NCBI GenBank assembly: GCA_045863555.1
Contig: BTUU01000020.1
Coordinates: 37,611 to 101,610, forward strand
Reading direction: 5' to 3'
DNA length: 64,000 bases
Source: JACRLV01 sp045863555
GTDB lineage: Bacteria; Planctomycetota; Phycisphaerae; UBA1845; Fen-1342
The notes beneath the pieces were generated by a model. That model saw nothing but the letters and a program-made list of their open reading frames with translations, did not search any database and had not been told where the DNA came from. Positions 60,466 to 64,000 of the stretch are shown in pieces (position 1 is the first letter of the stretch; every line of letters starts with the position of its first letter). Made by a program: the position numbers and the translations under genes.

Positions 60466-62445
60466 TTAGTCGCCGATCGTCACGATACCGGATCCCTCGT
60501 ATGGCACGAGGGTCAGACTTCGATCAATCGTCACATTTTCCGGATATTCGCCGCCGTTGATGCGCAGTTCGTTGACGCAACCGGTCGCGGCATTGACGCC
60601 CGCCAGGACGGTCGAGAACGGATTCGGAGGAGTTCCCCAGAATGGCGGCGAGCTATTGACCCAATCGACGTAGATCGTCGGAATCGCCTCCGGGACGACA
60701 ACTGAATTCCATGTATTCGGCGCGCCGGCTGTGGTCGAGTAGTTCACCCACACACCCTCGCCCTGGATATCATGCGCGATGAACGCCCGGATCAGCCGAG
60801 CCATGTCGATCCCATTGCCGGGGACTGCAAAACCGGGCTGGCTTTGGGCCTGGGCAAACGTCATCGCTGTCGACGAGATGGTCCATGTCGGCGAACATGG
60901 ATCGGGCCGAAGCGCGACGCGCCGCGTCTCGCTTGGGGAAGCCGACCGAAACCGGTAGGTGCTGGGCGCGATTTGAACGAGCTTGGCTCCCTTTGCCAGG
61001 CCGTCGACAGGCGGCTCGTTCGGCGCCCAGCTCCACACGAATGCATCCATCAGCGCCGCGGCGTCCTGAGTCTGCGGGATCGTTGGAATGCCGTTCGAGT
61101 CGCCGATCGGATCGAGTGAAATGAAATTGACGCCCGCCCTTACCATCGCCCTGATCGCCGGCGGATTCATCATTTCGCCGCCGGGATTGGCCGGATTCTG
61201 GGTGTCGCCGCTGAACTGATTGAAATCCGCCGGGTGCATGCCGGACGTTTGCGTTTCGGGATCATATTGCCACCCTGCGTCTTCATCCCAAAACCGCGAC
61301 ACGAGATTATCGCCGTCGGTTCCATACCCGGGGACGTATGGGACATCCTGATGTACCAAATCGACGTTGTCCGGTACGCGACTACCGCCGTTCATAACGA
61401 TGACGCGTTTGCCCCGGCTTAACAGCGCGGCCGGAGTTACGTTGTACCACGCGCCATAAAACGGCGCGGCCTGCAAATCGCTCTGCCCGAATACCCAGCT
61501 TCCGAAGTAGTCCCTAAGTGGAGGGAGGATGTCAGCGGCGTGATCGTCGCCACGATTTTCATGTTCGAAGATGATGATCTCATCGGGATTGCTCTGCAGC
61601 CAGAAGTAGACCTCTTCGATCGCGTATCGATACGGCCGGTCGGATGGGGAGAAGCCCGCGTGGTTTTCAAACGCGTGGCTCAGTCTGAGATCCGGAATCG
61701 GATCCAGCGGCGGAAACCAATGCACATCCAGGCCCAGAACGCGCACGCCAAGGTCGAGTTGATCGCTCAGCGAATATGTGTGCTGATAGAATGTGTAACC
61801 ATCGGCGTCCGTGTTGAACGCATTGTGACTGCCTGCAAAGAGTCCCTGCGTCAGCGGCATGTGCTTGTTGATTTCGCGCTGCAAGCGCAGCGCTCGATAA
61901 GTCCAGCTATTCACGAACGTGTCAACGTACGGACTATGCCGCGTTGAATTCACGCAAGCACTCCCGTCGAAGCTGAGCCCGCGATCGCATAGGTGAATGG
62001 ACTGATTGCGGAGATGCTCGATGCCGCCGATGCCGAACGGCGGCTCACCCTCCTGCCCCCGCCCGTCCCAGTTGCAGTAATAAGGCGGATTTCCCTGTGC
62101 GCAATAGCTGCATCTGCCGACGAGCGGTGGATCGGGGTAGAGACCGTCTTCACAATCCACACCACATGGAAACTGACCCTCGTGGCCGCATGCGACGCAA
62201 ATCCCGCCGACATTCGTAAGTCCAGGTTGGCATTGACTAGGATCGTTATCGAGGCAAATCGGTTCGCCCTCTCCGCCGCACGGTCCACAGATTCCGAAAT
62301 ATGGCTGCGACCAGTCACCATTGCAGTCGCAACTTCCGTCCCAATCCAGGCAGCAAGGTTCTCCATGGTCACCACATTGACCGGCTGCAATGCTCACCGC
62401 GAAGGTGGCGGCGATCCAGACTATGAGAAGCAGTCTTGGTTTCAT
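60466..62445 (-). CDS. Secreted PI-PLC X-domain-like phosphodiesterase with Cys-rich N-terminus
   Basis: A 659-residue protein. A signal peptide (LLLIVWIAATFAVSIAAG) is followed by a Cys-rich region of about 130 residues (more than 15 Cys; GQCGDHGEPCCLDWDGSC). The central domain resembles phosphatidylinositol-specific phospholipase C X domains: QGLFAGSHNAFN, VRVLGLDVHWF, LRLSHAF and EIIIFEHENRG, with His residues in the expected catalytic neighbourhoods. It should cleave a phosphodiester head group, perhaps in a lipid, outside the cell. It lies 16 bases after the tail-fibre-like gene, so they are probably co-transcribed. Confidence 0.82.
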   Translation of the reverse strand: MKPRLLLIVWIAATFAVSIAAGQCGDHGEPCCLDWDGSCDCNGDWSQPYFGICGPCGGEGEPICLDNDPSQCQPGLTNVGGICVACGHEGQFPCGVDCEDGLYPDPPLVGRCSYCAQGNPPYYCNWDGRGQEGEPPFGIGGIEHLRNQSIHLCDRGLSFDGSACVNSTRHSPYVDTFVNSWTYRALRLQREINKHMPLTQGLFAGSHNAFNTDADGYTFYQHTYSLSDQLDLGVRVLGLDVHWFPPLDPIPDLRLSHAFENHAGFSPSDRPYRYAIEEVYFWLQSNPDEIIIFEHENRGDDHAADILPPLRDYFGSWVFGQSDLQAAPFYGAWYNVTPAALLSRGKRVIVMNGGSRVPDNVDLVHQDVPYVPGYGTDGDNLVSRFWDEDAGWQYDPETQTSGMHPADFNQFSGDTQNPANPGGEMMNPPAIRAMVRAGVNFISLDPIGDSNGIPTIPQTQDAAALMDAFVWSWAPNEPPVDGLAKGAKLVQIAPSTYRFRSASPSETRRVALRPDPCSPTWTISSTAMTFAQAQSQPGFAVPGNGIDMARLIRAFIAHDIQGEGVWVNYSTTAGAPNTWNSVVVPEAIPTIYVDWVNSSPPFWGTPPNPFSTVLAGVNAATGCVNELRINGGEYPENVTIDRSLTLVPYEGSGIVTIGD

Positions 62446-62461
62446 CTCAGTTGGCCCTTAT

Positions 62462-64000
62462 TTACTGCAGCGCCACCAGAACCAGAACGAGGCCCCTGCC
62501 GCTGTCGAGCGAGGACATCGCCTTTCCGAGGATCGCGCCGTTGGCCGCGCCGCGATCGACCACCTTCATGGCGTGCCCGGGCGTGTCAGACGACGTGAGC
62601 AAGTCGCCGGGGACGACGGGCCCCGCGGCATCCGCGTCGACCCAGCACCAGACACGGCCCACGCTGGCGACGGGCAGCGCGCCGTCAGCGACGGAGCCTT
62701 CCTGCGTGAGCGTTAGACCGGGATTAATGCCGTTCGCACCGCTGACAATGCCCGCCACGGTCGAATCAGCGGCCTTGCCGCAGACGCGCAGTTGGCCGAT
62801 GTGATGTGGATCGATGCTGACGACCATGCCCGGCGCGGCGGCGACCTTTCCGGCCGGTGCAATGTTGTACGGCTCTGCGACATCGGAGCCGCCGGTGATC
62901 TGAAGGATGTTCGTCCGGGTGGTGCCGTTGACGTGCAGCTTGGCGACGGGCGATGTCGTGCCGATGCCGACGTTGCCGTCGTCCGTGAGGATCATGCGCG
63001 TCGCGCCGGAGGTCTCGTCGTAGAACATTAGGTTTCCAGCGCCTTCCCCGTTGCCGCTGCCGGACGAGATTGTGATCCAGTCATGGCCCCCCGCCGACGT
63101 ATTTCGCAGCCGCGACCATGTTCCGATCGTGTTTGAGGATTCGGCGAGCATGACGTTCGGTGCAGTCGTTACGATGTGCATGGGGAAAGATGGATTCGCG
63201 GTGCCGATGCCGACGTTGCCGTTGCCCTTGATGCGCATCCGCTCCGTGAACGCGCCGCTGCTGCCGAAGCCAAACGCGATGTCGTTAAGCGACGTCGCAG
63301 AGTGAATCTGAAGCAAATTGGATTGGACTCCGAAACCGTAGTGGTTACCCGACTGCCCCCAGAGGCTGATCTTGTCACCGAAGCTGTTGGTGAACGTGAG
63401 CGGGAAGCCCGGCGTTGATGTACCAATCCCGACATTGCCGTCTGTGGCGATCATCATCCGCGACGCGCTGTCGTTCGTGTAAAAATGAAGCGGATTGTTA
63501 GAGCGCGTTCCGAACCAGCCTCCCGTGCCGGCAACATAGGTGCTCAACTGCACGGTCCCGTCCTGGTGGCTGATACCGTACGAGCCGGGAGGAGTCTGCA
63601 CCGTCAGGCGAGTCGGAGTGTTAGTCGTACCGATTCCGACGTTCCCGGTCGAATTAACAACGACCCTTGCGGCGCCTTCGTCAGCCAGCGCAAAACCGCC
63701 CGCGAAGCTGTTAGCGGGGCCTCCGATGACGAGATCCCAATTACTGCCTTCGACGGGGTGAGTCAGGCGAATTCCGTTGATGCTGGTGCCGCCCTCACCC
63801 GAGAGATGGAGCCGCCGGAATGGGCTGTTTGTGCCTATCCCCACATTCCCCATGCCATCGACACTTACGCCGCGGGTGGCAATGCTGAACGGCGCGGGAG
63901 CCAGCCGCTGACGTGGTGGGAGGCTCGTGTAACCTGCCTCATCACCGCAGTTGCCGGGAGTGCTGTCTGGACGAACGCCGATGCTTAACCACCGCGCCTC
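62462..64000 (-). CDS. Tail-fibre-like NVGIGT-repeat protein, 5' end outside window
   Basis: At least 512 residues, open to the window edge: upstream of ATG 63853 the frame continues as RWLSIGVRPDSTPGNCGDE and LPPRQRLAPAPFSIATRG, so the real start lies beyond 64000. At least six copies of NVGIGT (VGIGTNSP, VGIGTTNT, VGIGTSTP, VGIGTANP, VGIGTTSP) are spaced about 45-70 residues apart, as in phage tail fibres and planctomycete secreted proteins. The C-terminus is a beta-rich domain (VAEPYNIAPAGKVAAAPGMV, GDLLTSSDTPGHAM) like those of self-cleaving fibre ends. Probably an extracellular adhesin or fibre. Confidence 0.85.
   Translation of the reverse strand, partial: EARWLSIGVRPDSTPGNCGDEAGYTSLPPRQRLAPAPFSIATRGVSVDGMGNVGIGTNSPFRRLHLSGEGGTSINGIRLTHPVEGSNWDLVIGGPANSFAGGFALADEGAARVVVNSTGNVGIGTTNTPTRLTVQTPPGSYGISHQDGTVQLSTYVAGTGGWFGTRSNNPLHFYTNDSASRMMIATDGNVGIGTSTPGFPLTFTNSFGDKISLWGQSGNHYGFGVQSNLLQIHSATSLNDIAFGFGSSGAFTERMRIKGNGNVGIGTANPSFPMHIVTTAPNVMLAESSNTIGTWSRLRNTSAGGHDWITISSGSGNGEGAGNLMFYDETSGATRMILTDDGNVGIGTTSPVAKLHVNGTTRTNILQITGGSDVAEPYNIAPAGKVAAAPGMVVSIDPHHIGQLRVCGKAADSTVAGIVSGANGINPGLTLTQEGSVADGALPVASVGRVWCWVDADAAGPVVPGDLLTSSDTPGHAMKVVDRGAANGAILGKAMSSLDSGRGLVLVLVALQ

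Noticed and set aside
60461..60466. Perfect TATAAT on the plus strand
   Set aside because: No plus-strand gene follows; it abuts the stop of the minus-strand PI-PLC-like gene, so it is chance in an AT-rich patch.
1..64000. tRNA, rRNA, CRISPR arrays, insertion sequences
   Set aside because: Scanned by eye for conserved RNA motifs, regular repeats and transposase motifs; none was seen. A computed search could still find a missed tRNA.

Overview
The window looks like chromosomal DNA from a high-GC bacterium of the phylum Planctomycetota, probably Phycisphaerae-like. The signs are paired ECF sigma factors and Ser/Thr kinases with TPR tails, many secreted proteins ending in a double EF-hand, dockerin-like module, calcium-motif repeats of the type DCNxNxxPDECD, and long runs of genes overlapping by ATGA or GTGA. 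I saw no rRNA, tRNA, CRISPR array, transposase or phage integrase.

Layout. 0.4-5.6 kb: a giant secreted adhesin-like protein (minus strand) with an HEFGH motif. 5.7-22.8 kb: two sigma/kinase-TPR pairs (plus) bracket a six-gene minus-strand island of type VI secretion type: VgrG, a tandem Hcp-like protein, LysM/peptidoglycan-binding proteins and two unrecognised, possibly cargo, proteins. No sheath, baseplate or ClpV gene is present. 22.8-26.5 kb: a beta-helix/CBM6-like secreted protein flanked by two decayed gene remnants. 26.5-32.7 kb: an eight-gene plus-strand operon with a radical SAM enzyme, a Ycf46-type AAA ATPase, DUF1257 (Ycf35-like) and DUF2997 proteins, a membrane protein with an apparently inactive signal-peptidase fold, a TPR protein and a PilT-like ATPase.

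32.8-40.4 kb: a tightly overlapping seven-gene minus-strand operon: cytochrome c, thioester-reductase-like SDR with an SCP2-like tail, alpha/beta hydrolase, LuxE/PaaK-like adenylating enzyme, MqnD-like protein, class III aminotransferase and a lipoprotein. Together they suggest activation of an acid, reduction to an aldehyde and amination. 40.5-43.8 kb: histidine kinase, Fis-type response regulator and glycosyltransferase. 43.9-49.4 kb: a minus-strand operon of ECF sigma factor, anti-sigma-like protein without zinc ligands, TPR-CHAT (caspase-like) protease and a secreted subtilase; this is the strongest candidate for a poorly described system.

49.6-59.5 kb: an array of six secreted proteins on the plus strand, five with the dockerin-like tail and one a seven-haem cytochrome, ending in a strong terminator. 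59.9-64 kb: a small dockerin-tailed protein, a PI-PLC-like secreted protein and a tail-fibre-like protein (minus) that runs off the window. Gene functions are inferred from motifs read by eye; no database search was run.
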